Below, piece by piece: positions 47,339 to 58,700 of a stretch of 64,000 nt of DNA. Origin of the DNA: Chrysopilus asiliformis (Eukaryota > Arthropoda > Insecta > Diptera > Rhagionidae); NCBI GenBank assembly GCA_964034945.1, contig OZ035963.1, positions 32,953,644-33,017,643 on the forward strand, in the 5' to 3' direction. The position numbers were made by a program, and so were the translations under genes. Under the pieces are notes generated by a model that saw only the letters and a program-made list of their open reading frames with translations, was not told the origin of the DNA and made no database searches. The number at the start of each line of letters is the position of its first letter. Within the stretch, counting starts at the first letter, position 1.

Positions 47339-47998
47339 TTATTTATTGTCAGTGGTTCCTTCAAACACTTTTGTTGTGACGAATCTAGGTTTGCTAGTCG
47401 ACAACGACGACGACGACAATGAGATCCTTTCGGCATCCACAACTTCTGAATCACTGCTGCCGTGTCGTGATTTCGAGTGGTGTCGATTTTTGGCTACCAT
47501 CTTTGGTGGTTCTATGAACAGCTCTTTAACTAAAACAGCACCAGGACGTATATTTTGTGGAATTGGATTCGTCGGATTACCGCAAGCCTGTTTCAAATTT
47601 AGACAAGATCTGGAGCTACCAGGAGTACGGGATAATAAAAGCTTAGAGTGCGATATGTTGTCATTCGAAGTTGATTGGGTAAGAAGCGAAGAGTCAGTGG
47701 TGCCAAACTTACGACGTCGCAAACTTAGTTTTTTAGGTGTCGAAGATATCAAACGAAATTCACTCGCTGAGACCAATTCACTTTCATATAGGCTGATCTG
47801 TTTCTGTACCTTGGGATAAAATTTTGGCGAGATTTGGGGTAATGCTCGCGATGAGTCTTCTCGATACTCGGCGGTAAGTTTTGGTGTTCCCGTTTGGTCT
47901 TTTACGTGTCGTTTTATAAATACGTCATCCTTTTCGTCAGCACAGAGCGGTGCACAAATGTCTGCAGATAGCGTGGTTTCATCATCCTCGTCGTTACA
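47339..47998 (-). CDS. Alternative terminal exon B3 with stop
   Basis: 660 bp, acceptor tttttaag. 219 codons plus stop. Contains TPKLTAEYREDSSRALPQIS, SSTPKKLSLRRRKF and PGAVLVKELFIEPPKM, ending EGTTDNK. Confidence 0.65.
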   Translation of the reverse strand, partial: CNDEDDETTLSADICAPLCADEKDDVFIKRHVKDQTGTPKLTAEYREDSSRALPQISPKFYPKVQKQISLYESELVSASEFRLISSTPKKLSLRRRKFGTTDSSLLTQSTSNDNISHSKLLLSRTPGSSRSCLNLKQACGNPTNPIPQNIRPGAVLVKELFIEPPKMVAKNRHHSKSRHGSSDSEVVDAERISLSSSSLSTSKPRFVTTKVFEGTTDNK

Positions 47999-48476
47999 CT
48001 TAAAAAAAATATTTCTTTAGCAAAAATTCCGAATTAAACATTTAATATTTACCGATTCAGTGGCGTTTGTCGAACCTTTTGTTGCACCCGCTGTGTTTCC
48101 CTCTGATGTAACACTCACTGGCGTCAAACACCTATCGTCCTCTTTTTCAACTTGATTGGGCTTGAAGACATCCGAATCGCTTGAATCCAAATCCAATTGA
48201 GCCCCAACTGAATCTAAATCTTCGTCTAATTTTGGAAAGTATTTGGAAAGCTCCTCGGCGGTTGGAAGCGCATTACTGTTAAATTATAATAGCAGATTTC
48301 AAATAAGAATTCTAAGAGCACCAGTTACCCATCAGTACTAGCTAAACTGGCTGATAAAGATAATTCATTACTGGAATAGCCGCGAGAGCTATAGCTATCT
48401 GAAGCAATCGGAGATAATGGCTCTTCACTTGAAACGTTTCCAACGCTGCTAGTCATACTGGATTGGCCGCTCCAAC
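47339..48476 (-). CDS. Three terminal exons, probable alternative C-terminus of the PPIP5K-like gene
   Basis: Exons 48476-48329, 48275-48053 and 47998-47339 join in phase to about 344 codons with a stop at 47341-47339. The first exon starts two bases into a codon, which matches the one-base overhang of the exon ending at 54616. The set could therefore replace terminal exon A. The protein is Ser-rich and acidic (EELSKYFPKLDEDLDS, DSSDSDVFK, CNDEDDETT), then more basic (TPKKLSLRRRKFG) near the C-terminus. No enzymatic domain is seen. It could instead be the 3' end of a separate gene whose 5' exons I did not find. A minus-strand poly(A) signal lies at 47296-47291. Confidence 0.6.
48053..48275 (-). 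CDS. Alternative terminal exon B2
   Basis: 223 bp, acceptor aatttaacag and donor gtaaat. Encodes NALPTAEELSKYFPKLDEDL and an acidic Ser/Thr-rich stretch ending GSTNATES. Confidence 0.65.
48329..48476 (-). CDS. Alternative terminal exon B1
   Basis: 148 bp, acceptor tttttaag and donor gtaact. Encodes WSGQSSMTSSVGNVSSEEPL and a Ser-rich run ending SLASTDG. Confidence 0.6.
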
Positions 48477-48877
48477 CTTAAAAATTAGTATTTTTCTCTG
48501 TTGTGCAATTATATAAGTGTTCTTAGCGCAGTAATTAAGCAATGGTACTTCAAACAAAAATTATTAAGAAAATGAAGGCCAATACTATCCGTGAAGCTTG
48601 CGAAAATCTTTTATTTAGTTCGGTTTAATTTTGTAATAGGTACCATTTTAAAATTTTTTTGGATTTGATTAAATCTTTCCAGTTATTTTACATTAGAACC
48701 GTCATCATACATTAGAAACCGTTGCGGGCTGAGCTTAAGTTGAAAGGATAATTTTGGTAATATTTGCAGTCAAATCAGGATTATACCGACAAGGAGCACA
48801 AATTTGGTACTTTATTCTGAGTGCAGAACTACGTATACCCTATATTGTTTATGGAACTATCAAATCAGTCCTTTGTA

Positions 48878-49714
48878 AAGGGTCTTTCAATAAGGACGCT
48901 TAAAGTTGTGAATTATTCAGTAGTGTATGGCAAATCACCATGGAAGGTTATAGCGTTGAAAAACATGTGAAACGTGTGCAAATCATCGAATTTTATTCAA
49001 AAAAATCATCTTTAGCGACGAGGCTCATTTTTGGACGCATGGATATGAGAACAAGCAAAATTGTCGGATTTGGGGCGATACCAATCCACACGAGATACAC
49101 CAACACCAAATACATCCAGAGAAAGTCACTCTTTGGTGCGAATTCTGGTCTGGCGGAATCATCAGTCCGTACTTCTTCCAAAACGAAACTGGCATTGCCA
49201 TAACCGTCAACGGCGAGCGCTACACATCGATGACAAATAACTTCTAGTGGCCTAAACTGGATGATATGGATACCGAAAACATGTGGTTCCAACAGGACGT
49301 CGCTACATGCCACACAGCGCATGCCACGATGGACATCCTGCACGAGCGATTTGAGGGCATGGTTATCTCGCGCGGCGACTACGGGAACTGGCCACCGAGA
49401 TCGTGCGATTTAACGCCTTTAGACTTCTTTCTTTGGGGCTATCTTAAATCGCAGGTCTATACGAATAAGCCGCAAACAATTGATGCCCTCAAAGCCAATA
49501 TAACGAACGACATCCAGCAAATTCAGTTAGATTTATGCGACAAAGTCATCGAAAATTGGACCTCCTGGATACGTGCCTACAAGCAAAGCTGCGACGGGCA
49601 TTTGAACGTTATATTCTTTAATACTTTATGCCATAAAAAAAATTGAGTGGATATCTCACACACAATTTGTTTTATTTACATTCAAAAATCGAGCGTCCTT
49701 CTTGAAAGGCCCTT
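48878..49714 (+). mobile_element. Second-family mariner, internally deleted copy M3
   Basis: 837 bp, TA at 48876-48877 and 49715-49716, family inverted repeats at both ends. N-terminal MEGYSVEKHVKRVQIIEFYS joins directly to the region around the first catalytic Asp through a run of A residues. The last part (49266-49646) keeps QQD and TPLDFFLWGYLK. It lies between terminal exon A and the alternative exons of the PPIP5K-like gene. Confidence 0.9.
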
Positions 49715-50044
49715 TACTTATCTTAAGGATCACGAAGGCCTAAAAATATGAATCTTATAAATCTCCATCTATTGAAAAACTAGGGGTTGTCCCCGAACCA
49801 CTTCTTTATAACTAAGGGGCTTTGACGAGTGAGGGCTCAGACCAAGTATGATGTTACAGTATGAAATTCGACCACAATAATGGAATTTTACAACTGCATT
49901 ATTACCGCATGGAAAATTACAGCGAATATAGGCAAAAACACTGCACTAAATCAATGTACTCTAGAAAACGAACATGCCGTTATGTTTCAATGTTTTTGAA
50001 ACCTCGTTACTTATTTTGAGGTTTACTTTGTTTATTGATCCGTC

Positions 50045-50417
50045 CAGTGGCGGCTTTATAGGGGAGGCAAAGGAGGCATTGCCTCCTCATAACATTTTAT
50101 AAAAATGTTTTTCTAACGTATGCCTTTAATTTTTTATAGCATAATGGACTGAATAAAAATCTGTATGTTCAGAAAATAATAATTTAAAAGAAAATCCTAT
50201 TCTCTAATGTTGAATTCTCTAAAACATAAACTACAAATTCTCTTCATAGAGGCTAGCCTCCGATTCGTACAAATACTTTCATACAGCTTTTACTTTTCCC
50301 CTCCAGAAGAATAAGTCTTCCTACATAATTCGGAATACGTCTTCCTACATAATAAAAAATTTTATAGAACTAAAAAAACTTTGCCTCCTCATTTCAAATA
50401 TACACGAGCCGCCACTG
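50045..50417. mobile_element. hAT MITE with exact 8-bp duplication
   Basis: GATCCGTC at 50037-50044 and 50418-50425. Ends cagtggcggct and its complement; CAGTGGCGG is a common hAT terminus. No coding sequence. Between the mariner M3 and the piggyBac MITE. Confidence 0.9.
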
Positions 50418-50999
50418 GATCCGTCTATTTTTTATGAAGGCTAATGAATTTTTAACTTTACCCATTTGATATACTTTAAACGGTTAACCTGATAAAAAAA
50501 AAATTGGTCTTAATAATTGGACCATCCCTTCCCCCCTCCCCCATACAAACAAAACAGTTTTTTGCAATTTTCTCGAAAATTGTGAGTCATATTGCAAAAT
50601 TGATGTGTTTAGAATATAATTTTACATAACTCATCCATACAATAAAATCTAATCGGACCACTGCTTCTCCCCTCTTCCATATAAATGGAACACTTTGAAA
50701 ACCAGTTAGACCAGTCCTCCCCCCTCTCCCTGGCAAGTATTTAGTCTTCGAATATATATCTTTCATGCCTGTGAGATATTTTTACGGACTTTTTAACTCC
50801 AGAATCGGATTCAAGAGTCCCAAAAACACCCAGATATTTGAGACAAAGTATAATTACTTTATCCTTACAGGACCTTGCGTTACCGTTACAGACTTTTTAA
50901 TGTCAGAATCGGATTCAGCGACCCCAAAAACTCCAAAATGATAAACCGAAAATCTAACAATGTAGGCCTCACACTTTCTTTTTAAAAGCTTTCATTTAA

Positions 51000-51414
51000 C
51001 CCTAGACCCGTGTACTGGGCTGGAATCATGTATCTCGACGCGTCTGTCTTTCGACTTCGACGCAGCTTTTGACTCTTGACTTCGCCATATCAGCAGCTTC
51101 AAATTTCCTGGAGTGACAGTCAGAATCACGTTTCGATTCACAGTGACGATTCCGCGAAATTTCAAGCTGCAGATCTGGCGAAGTCAAGAGTTAAAAGCTG
51201 CGTCGAAGTCGAAAGACAGAGACGCGTCGGAATATATGATTGGTGCCCTGAAAGAATATGATGAAATGCCCATTGTATTTCTTACTTGTTTAACGAATAA
51301 ACCACATTTTTATGATTTTTAAACAAAACAGCCATACATTTTCTATTAGAATTACATCTGGGCACTGAGTGCACGATATATGGAAGTTTTATAGTACACC
51401 ACACGGGTCTAGGG
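51000..51414. mobile_element. piggyBac-like MITE with internal hairpin
   Basis: TTAA at 50996-50999 and 51415-51418. Ends ccctagacccgtgt and the exact complement; CCCTAGA is the classic piggyBac terminus. Inside, 51036-51233 form a second large inverted repeat (cgacgcgtctgtctttcgac against its complement). Confidence 0.82.
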
Positions 51415-51786
51415 TTAACTTGCCTTAGTGTCTGTCTGTCTGTCAGAGTCAAATCTTGCAATCTAATTTTGATCCACTCACACTCATCCCATTGACTTGT
51501 AATTTTGCACATATGCATAGGTCCGATGACAATATAATATTTTCACTACTGCGTCTTTATGAGTATAACGGAGGATCCTGTAAGGATAACGTGATTATCC
51601 CTTTCCTTCAATTTTCTAGAAAAAATCTCATCTGGAAGTTTTTCGGGTCGACGAATCCTATCTTGAGGTTAAAAAGTTTGTGGGGATATTGGAATGACCT
51701 GTTAGAATAACTTGATTATCCTTTTCCTCAAATTTTTCGGTCAAACTACTGCCAGATTCCCAAATTATTCAGAAAATACTCTTATA

Positions 51787-51914
51787 GCCCTATCACAGAA
51801 TCCGATACGAATGGTTCGGATCGTAAACTCAATGTTGTTGTTGGTATAAAACACTAACAACAACATTGAGTTTACGATCCGAACCATTCGTATCGGATTC
51901 TATGATAGGGCCTT
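51787..51914. mobile_element. Palindromic MITE, copy 2
   Basis: Near-identical to 15337-15466. Flanked by TTATA-like sequence on both sides (left 51782-51786). Confidence 0.8.
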
Positions 51915-51928
51915 ATATCTTATAGAGT

Positions 51929-52022
51929 GGGTGTCCGCCTGTTTAATCGGTTTTGGTCGAATAAAGATTTCCTTCGACTTATTAGTCGATCTAAAATAAG
52001 TTACATGAAGTCATCCCTGTTT
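51929..52022 (+). repeat. 90-bp dispersed repeat
   Basis: gtttaatcggttttggtcga and aaataagttacatgaagtca blocks match 11647-11735. Confidence 0.55.
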
Positions 52023-52059
52023 AGTATATTACGACTTCTGTTGTTGTTAGGTTGAAACG

Positions 52060-52150
52060 AAACTTTACAAATATTGCAATTCATTCATGGTTCGTAATCC
52101 ATGCCGTAGGGTCTAAAATTTGTTATGAAATCACAATTGAGTAGCCGACT
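52060..52150 (+). repeat. SINE body fragment, opposite orientation
   Basis: Complement of the SINE body (aattcattcatggttcgtaa, caattgag) without the tRNA head. Confidence 0.5.
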
Positions 52151-52546
52151 TTAGGATGCAGTGCCGTAGATAGGCGATGGTTTTATATTATTGTTAACTT
52201 TTAATTCGATTTTATCAGGGTTATACTTTTTGTGAGGGGGAAATTGGAAAACATTAGGAGACATCTTTTTTAGTAGCGCAAATAATAAGCAAAAAATGAT
52301 TTCAGAACTCCATGCAAATTTTTAGGTAAAAAATAAAACAAAATAAAATAAATATAAAGTTTATTTTCATTTTTAAATTATAAAGTTTAGGTAAAGTTTT
52401 AAAAATATTTCAATTTTTTTTTAAATTAAAAACAATCGCAAAATATTTATAGATGGCTATCACGTTGTATAAGTGAAAATCGAAATCAAAACATTAAACT
52501 GAACGTAAGTTATATGGCCAACAAACAGATTGGTTTAGGAGTCAAA

Positions 52547-52797
52547 TTATATAACAAAGTCATCTGCGTCTGACTTACTATAAAGCTGTGCTTGCCTATC
52601 CGGTACAGAATTCTGCGGCGTATCAGCTGGAGTTGGTACTGGTGTTGAGGCATATTTTGGCGGCGATGAGGCCGGCGTCTTGAATAACGGTGCCGTTGTC
52701 ATTTTTTCTAAGAAACTATCTAGTTGTTTCAATGAAAGTGCATTATGTAATGTTTCAAGTGGACGTATTGGTGGGACGCCTCCAAAACCTTCAAGAA
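52547..52797 (-). CDS. PPIP5K-like gene, terminal exon A
   Basis: 251 bp after an acceptor ending gaaatag, stop TAA at 52549-52547. Encodes [32 protein letters not shown], a Pro-rich stretch and the acidic end DADDFVI. Confidence 0.75.
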
Positions 52798-55700
52798 CTA
52801 TTTCGAATAAAATTATTGTTCAATTAAAGTAAAAAAGTATAAATGTGTGATTATAGTTAATAACATAATAATATGGATTCAAGATTATTTTTTTTTTGCG
52901 TTTTTAAAGAATCTCTTCTACGCTACTTCACAAAAGGTTTATCAACATTTTAAATTCGCTTGACCATAATGTTACTTTAAAATGTATTTATGTGCATTTT
53001 TTTTTCGTTCACGGCCCTTTTTTCGAAAGATTCTCATATGCGAGGTATTCATTTGAAAAGATTTGGCTGTCGAAGTTTTGTACTTATATCTACTTATTTT
53101 CACTCTTCTACTCGTTAGGTTTCTTTTTTTTTGTCTGTCACGCAGTCCCTTTGATATAAACTAGGGCTGCTGTAAGAACCGGATAAACGGGTAACCGATT
53201 CAACAAATTTTCAGGAACTGAATCTGCGAAAAACGGGTACTCGGTTCCGAATCCAAGAACCGGCATTTCGATTTAATTGCCCCAAAGGAAGGTACGAAAG
53301 TTCTATCTCTTATGGGTCCGGATTCATAATCCACATACTGATCCAACAAGTTGTGAACACTCCTAGAGCATAAAAAAAAATCCTTTGTTGTGGAAAACTT
53401 TCTTATTTTTGGAAGAATAATAGATAATTACTATTTTGTGTTTAACCAATGAATCATTTCTGATTTATGGTTTTTACGTGACTTTTCTAGCATTGAATTC
53501 TATTGGAAATTCCCGGCTTATAGGTCATAAAAAAATATAACAAAATATTGTTTTTTGTAACATCCAAATAGAGCTATTTTGCCTTCCCTTATAATTCGTA
53601 TAAGGTCTGTGGAAATCGGGGTAGAAGTATTCAAATCGAGCCTTAACCTACCAAAATCCTGTAAGCCTGCCTGGAAGCTGGTAAAGCACTCTGATGACGG
53701 TTAGCCAGCTTCCGTACCAGAAATAGGGTTTCAAAGCAAACATGCCTGACCTGTGGGGGGGAATTTTGGATGTGAAAACATCCACAAAAATAATATAACA
53801 TTTTATATGTTGCCAAGGAATTCCAATAGAATATAATTTTTTGAATCTAACAAAAAAAAATAAAGAAAATTAGCGCAATGTTACAAATGCTCTCTCATGG
53901 TGAGTATACGAACGAAAACATTTTTTTGCGAATATCTCAAAAACGGTGCATTTTATCAAAAAAGTACAAGAACAAAAGTTAATTTGGATATGATTCTACA
54001 TAAAACTCCCATACATCAAAATCCGATTGGAATAAATTTTAAAAAATCTTATTGGAAAGTTTGACTTCAAAGTGGAATTTTGATACGAATATAACCATAC
54101 GGGTTTTCAATAATTGCCAGATTATCAATTATAGCTTTTGTTATGTTTTAAATAAACATTTTGTCTGTCATCATATAGAGTATTTGACGATTGGCCCCTG
54201 GGAATTGTAGCTTTTCTTATATTAAAATTTATTTTTTGCTTTTTAAAAGAGTGAAAAAAATTAAATTGGAACTTTGCTAGATTTTTCCGGTAATTTTTCG
54301 TCAAATACAGTGAAACCTGTCTAAGCCGAGAACCTGCTTAAGCCGAGTAATTTTCAAAGTCCTGTAGTTTTGTAGCAAATGCACTCGGATAAGCCGGAAA
54401 CCTGTCTTAACCGGACCGATTTTCTGGTTCCGTGTGATTTCGATTTATAAAAGTTTCACTGTATAATGATTTCGCGTGTATAATGAAACTGAACGGAAAT
54501 GATTTTAAAATAACATCATATTGGTCAAGGCATTGTATAAAATTACGCCAAAACAGACTTTCTTTCGAATGGAAATTTAAATTTAATATTTTGAAATTAA
54601 CACATTTTCAATTACCTGATGGTGTTGCTGTACTAGGGATCATATCTCTTAGATTTGGCGCTGATGAACTTCCACTAATTACCGCCGTACTAAATAAACT
54701 GTTAGTGCTAGTCGTCATCTTTTTCCCAAATCCACCAAATCCTAACATTTTAAAATAGCTCATCTGGCCGGCAATGCTGTGCCGTTGTCGTCGAGCCGAT
54801 GTCGATGCCGAACTTGATGCTGATGAGGAATTTGCATTTTCTGCATATTTGTGTAGTTTTTCATTTTTTGGATGTGGTGGTGGTGATAAAAGTGATATGA
54901 TTGGAGGAGGATTTAAATTAGTACAAATATTTGATGGAAGCATTAGGATAGTAGTCGTTTGTGTAGTTTTCGGATTTGTAGCCATTGTAGTTGATGGTGA
55001 CATTGTTGGAGAATAGGATTCATATTTCGGATAATTATTACTGCTATTGTCATTATTTCTAATAATCATATGACAATCCGAATATGATCGGGATCGATAA
55101 TTAATTGGTTTGGACGCGCATGGATGTAGGTTAATAGCATCAAAGGATACATGGCAGATGTCAGAGGAATTGGACGAATGAGGAGATATTTGGAAATCAG
55201 GTAAATTGGATACGGATTCGAGTTGAGATTGAGATGTTATCATGTTTGTTATATTACTAATTAGTAAGCCACCTACTGATTTATCATTATTAAATAATGA
55301 CATTGGACAATTATTAACACTATTTTTATGTAATGACTTGCAATCACTTAAGCCTGGCATTAATAAATTATTATTTGTGTTACTACAAGTTTTACTACAA
55401 CTACAGTCAATATCAAACTTATCGTAGCTTATCGTGGCGGATATGTTAAGACAAGCCGGCGCAGAACACGATAAATGATACAGATCTACATAATTATCTC
55501 GGGTAGTAGAGGATGTCGATGGTAAGTACGTCTGATTAATATGGTCAACGGATGAAAATGCTAATAATTGCCTTTGGTATATGCAGTCTTTGGTGAAATT
55601 TAATACAGAGATTTTTTGATCGGGCAGTGAGAGTGACATTTTCCGGATACGATCACCGGCATTTTTATTTGAATCAATGACTGATGTTAAGCATGTGCAT

Positions 55701-58700
55701 GAAAGTGGACGTTCATTAGTCGCAAGCGGTGATAGCTGTGGCCTTGGATCGTATTGAAAGAATATATCTAATGGATCGTTTATCGGGGGTGCCGTTGCTA
55801 TTGTCTCTGGTGTTAAAGGATTGATTGAGAAGTCTATAGCGCACAAAGGTAATTCATTGGTAGCCGAGTCAGTGCTATAAAACGATTTTCCAGCGGATAC
55901 ACTGAGTGGCACAAAATAATGTGCCTCATCGGTTTTCATATCTGTTTTTGTTTTTTTTTTTTGAAAAATGATTTTTTTTTTGTTAATACAGTTAAAAATT
56001 AGTGATGGTGCGATAATGACAAAAACGTTACAATGCGTTTGTAATCCAATGTTAATTTGAATTGATATTTAGGAGTAAATAGATGTGATTTTTTTATTTT
56101 CAAATTAATTGTCAGTTATCGGCAAAAACAAGCACATTCAATTTGTTTTAAATAGAGGATTCGGAAGTATTAAAAATGGTAACAACGAAGAAGAAGTGTG
56201 TAACATAGACGTTTACAATGAATGGAAAGTGGACAACATGGAGATATAGAAAGAAAAAAATATATATATTTATGAAAAAGAAAATTACATGACTAACCAA
56301 CATATTAATTTGTGCTCTAAATGAGACATTATTTTTTTTTTTTAATTTTTTTCATTACATTTAATGTTAATGCTCTCTAAACACATATAATACATGTTTT
56401 TATTTGACAGCACATAAGTTGAATTAAGAGACTTTTAAACAAAATATCTATTAATTTGAAATCATAATAATTGCAATAATAAGGAAAACAAGGAGAACAT
56501 AATACGTATATACACACTATGGAGAAGATCATGCTTGCTTTTCGCTCGAAAAAATATATAAAGAGAAACACCTAAGACGTTCCAATTAATAAAACAAAGC
56601 TAATTAGCACTGAAACATCACAATCTCAAATCGTTAGTTAAATAATATAGTAATAAATATGGTTTAAAATAACAACTAGAATAATAGTTATGAAAATGGC
56701 ACATAAAACTTTTGTGGATTTCTGCAGTTCCAACAACCATTAACAATTTTATGTAGTAACAAAATCAAAAAAAAGTTTTTGGAAAGGATATTATAACTAA
56801 TTAATCTATTCACAGGTGTTTAAAAAGCTTTTAGAATTTAGGCTTATTCATTTTAGTATTCATTAATTAATTTAATAAGAAATTTAATCGACACTTAAAT
56901 TGGAAATAATTTTTAATATTCATATTATTTCGTGTTAATTTTGTTTTACCCATTAACCGTAGATGTGAGACATTTACGACTTACTGTACAAAAATTCCGA
57001 ATGGATATTTTCTTTTAAAATTTACTAATAGGCGTGAAAATTTATAATACATATTAATTAACATCAAACATATAAGGCGTATAAAAGGTATAAAGACAGA
57101 GAGAGAAAGCAGTAAATTGTTATAAAGGCATAATTCCGTTGTACTTCTTTAAATAAAGGATCTTTCAATAAGGACGCTCGAAGTTTGTTAGGTTATAGCG
57201 GCCATGTTGTTAAAGCAACATCTGTCAAATTTGTTGTAAATTTTTCAAAAGTGTATGGCAATCATTGAAGATTATAGCGTTGAACAACGTGTGCAGCGTG
57301 TGCAAATCGTCATTTTTTTTTAAATTTTATTTAAAAAAATCATCGTTAGCGACGAGGCTAATTTTTGGATGAATGGATATGTGAACAAGCCAAATTGTCA
57401 GATTTGGGGCGATGCTAATCCACATGTGATACACCAGCACCAAATCGTCGGCTGAGAATTTAAATGTCGTATGTATGTTTCGTTGGTTTTGAGTGAATTG
57501 AGTTTAAACTATCATAACTCTTTTTCCAGCGGACCGATTTTTTTCAAATTTAATTATTACAGAATTAGTATTTGTCTTTAAGAAAATTAAAAATGAATTG
57601 CACCAAATTTAAAAGCAGCTTTGAAAAACTCAGAAACTGATCCCAATTCAAAACTCGAAAAAAACTACATACGACACTTAAATTCTCAGGCGACGAAATG
57701 CATCCCGAGAAAGTCACTGTTTGGTGCGGATTTTGGTCTGGTGGAATCATCGATCCGTACTTCTTCCAAAACGAAACTGGCATTGCCATAACCGTCAACG
57801 ACGAGCGCTACAGATCGGATATGGATACCGACAACATGTGGTTCCAACAGGACGGCGCTACATGCCACACAGCGCATGCCACGATGGACATTCTACACGA
57901 GCGACTTCACGGCATGGTTGACCATCGAAATCGTGCGATTTAACGCCTTTAAACTTCTTTATTCGGGACTATCTTAAATCGCAGATCTATGCGAATAAAC
58001 CGCAAACAATAAATTCCCTCAAAGCCAACATAACGAACGACATCCAGCAAATTCAGTCAGATTTATGCGACAAAGTCATCGAAAATTGGACCTCCCGGAT
58101 ACGTGCCACCAAGAAAAGCTGCGATGGGCAATTGAACGTCGTTATATTTCATACTTAATGCCATAACATATTCTTTCAAACAATAAAAAAAATGAGTGGA
58201 TATCTCACACACAACTTGTTTTATTTACATTTAAAACTCGAGCGTCCTTATTGAAAGACCCTTTATGTAGAGTTTAGAATAAGCTTTCAGCTATACATAT
58301 CTAATATCTATTCAAACTGTTTCGCATACCGCAACGAAACATAACAACCACTCTCGCACCCTATGCTAAAAAAATGTCCTCCTATATCTTCTTAATTCAA
58401 AGCTACACGTAGTCTTTCCAAGTTCAAGTCAACCGACGTGACCGTCGATAAAGGTGCCAACTCCGGGATTCAAACACCAACGTCTGAACGAGTGGCATCC
58501 ATAATCAACTTCTAAAAAGCATTGCGGATAGGATTTTCTGAACCTAAATTATTTCCTGACCGTTTCAGCAGTATCGCTAGATTTTCCCGTCCTTTTAAAC
58601 AGATCTACTGCTAGGATTTTTCGCTCTTTTCCCCGGACTCTAAATTTGTCCCTACCATTAAACAGAATCGCTGTTGAGCATTTTCCCAATCCTACGCGCC

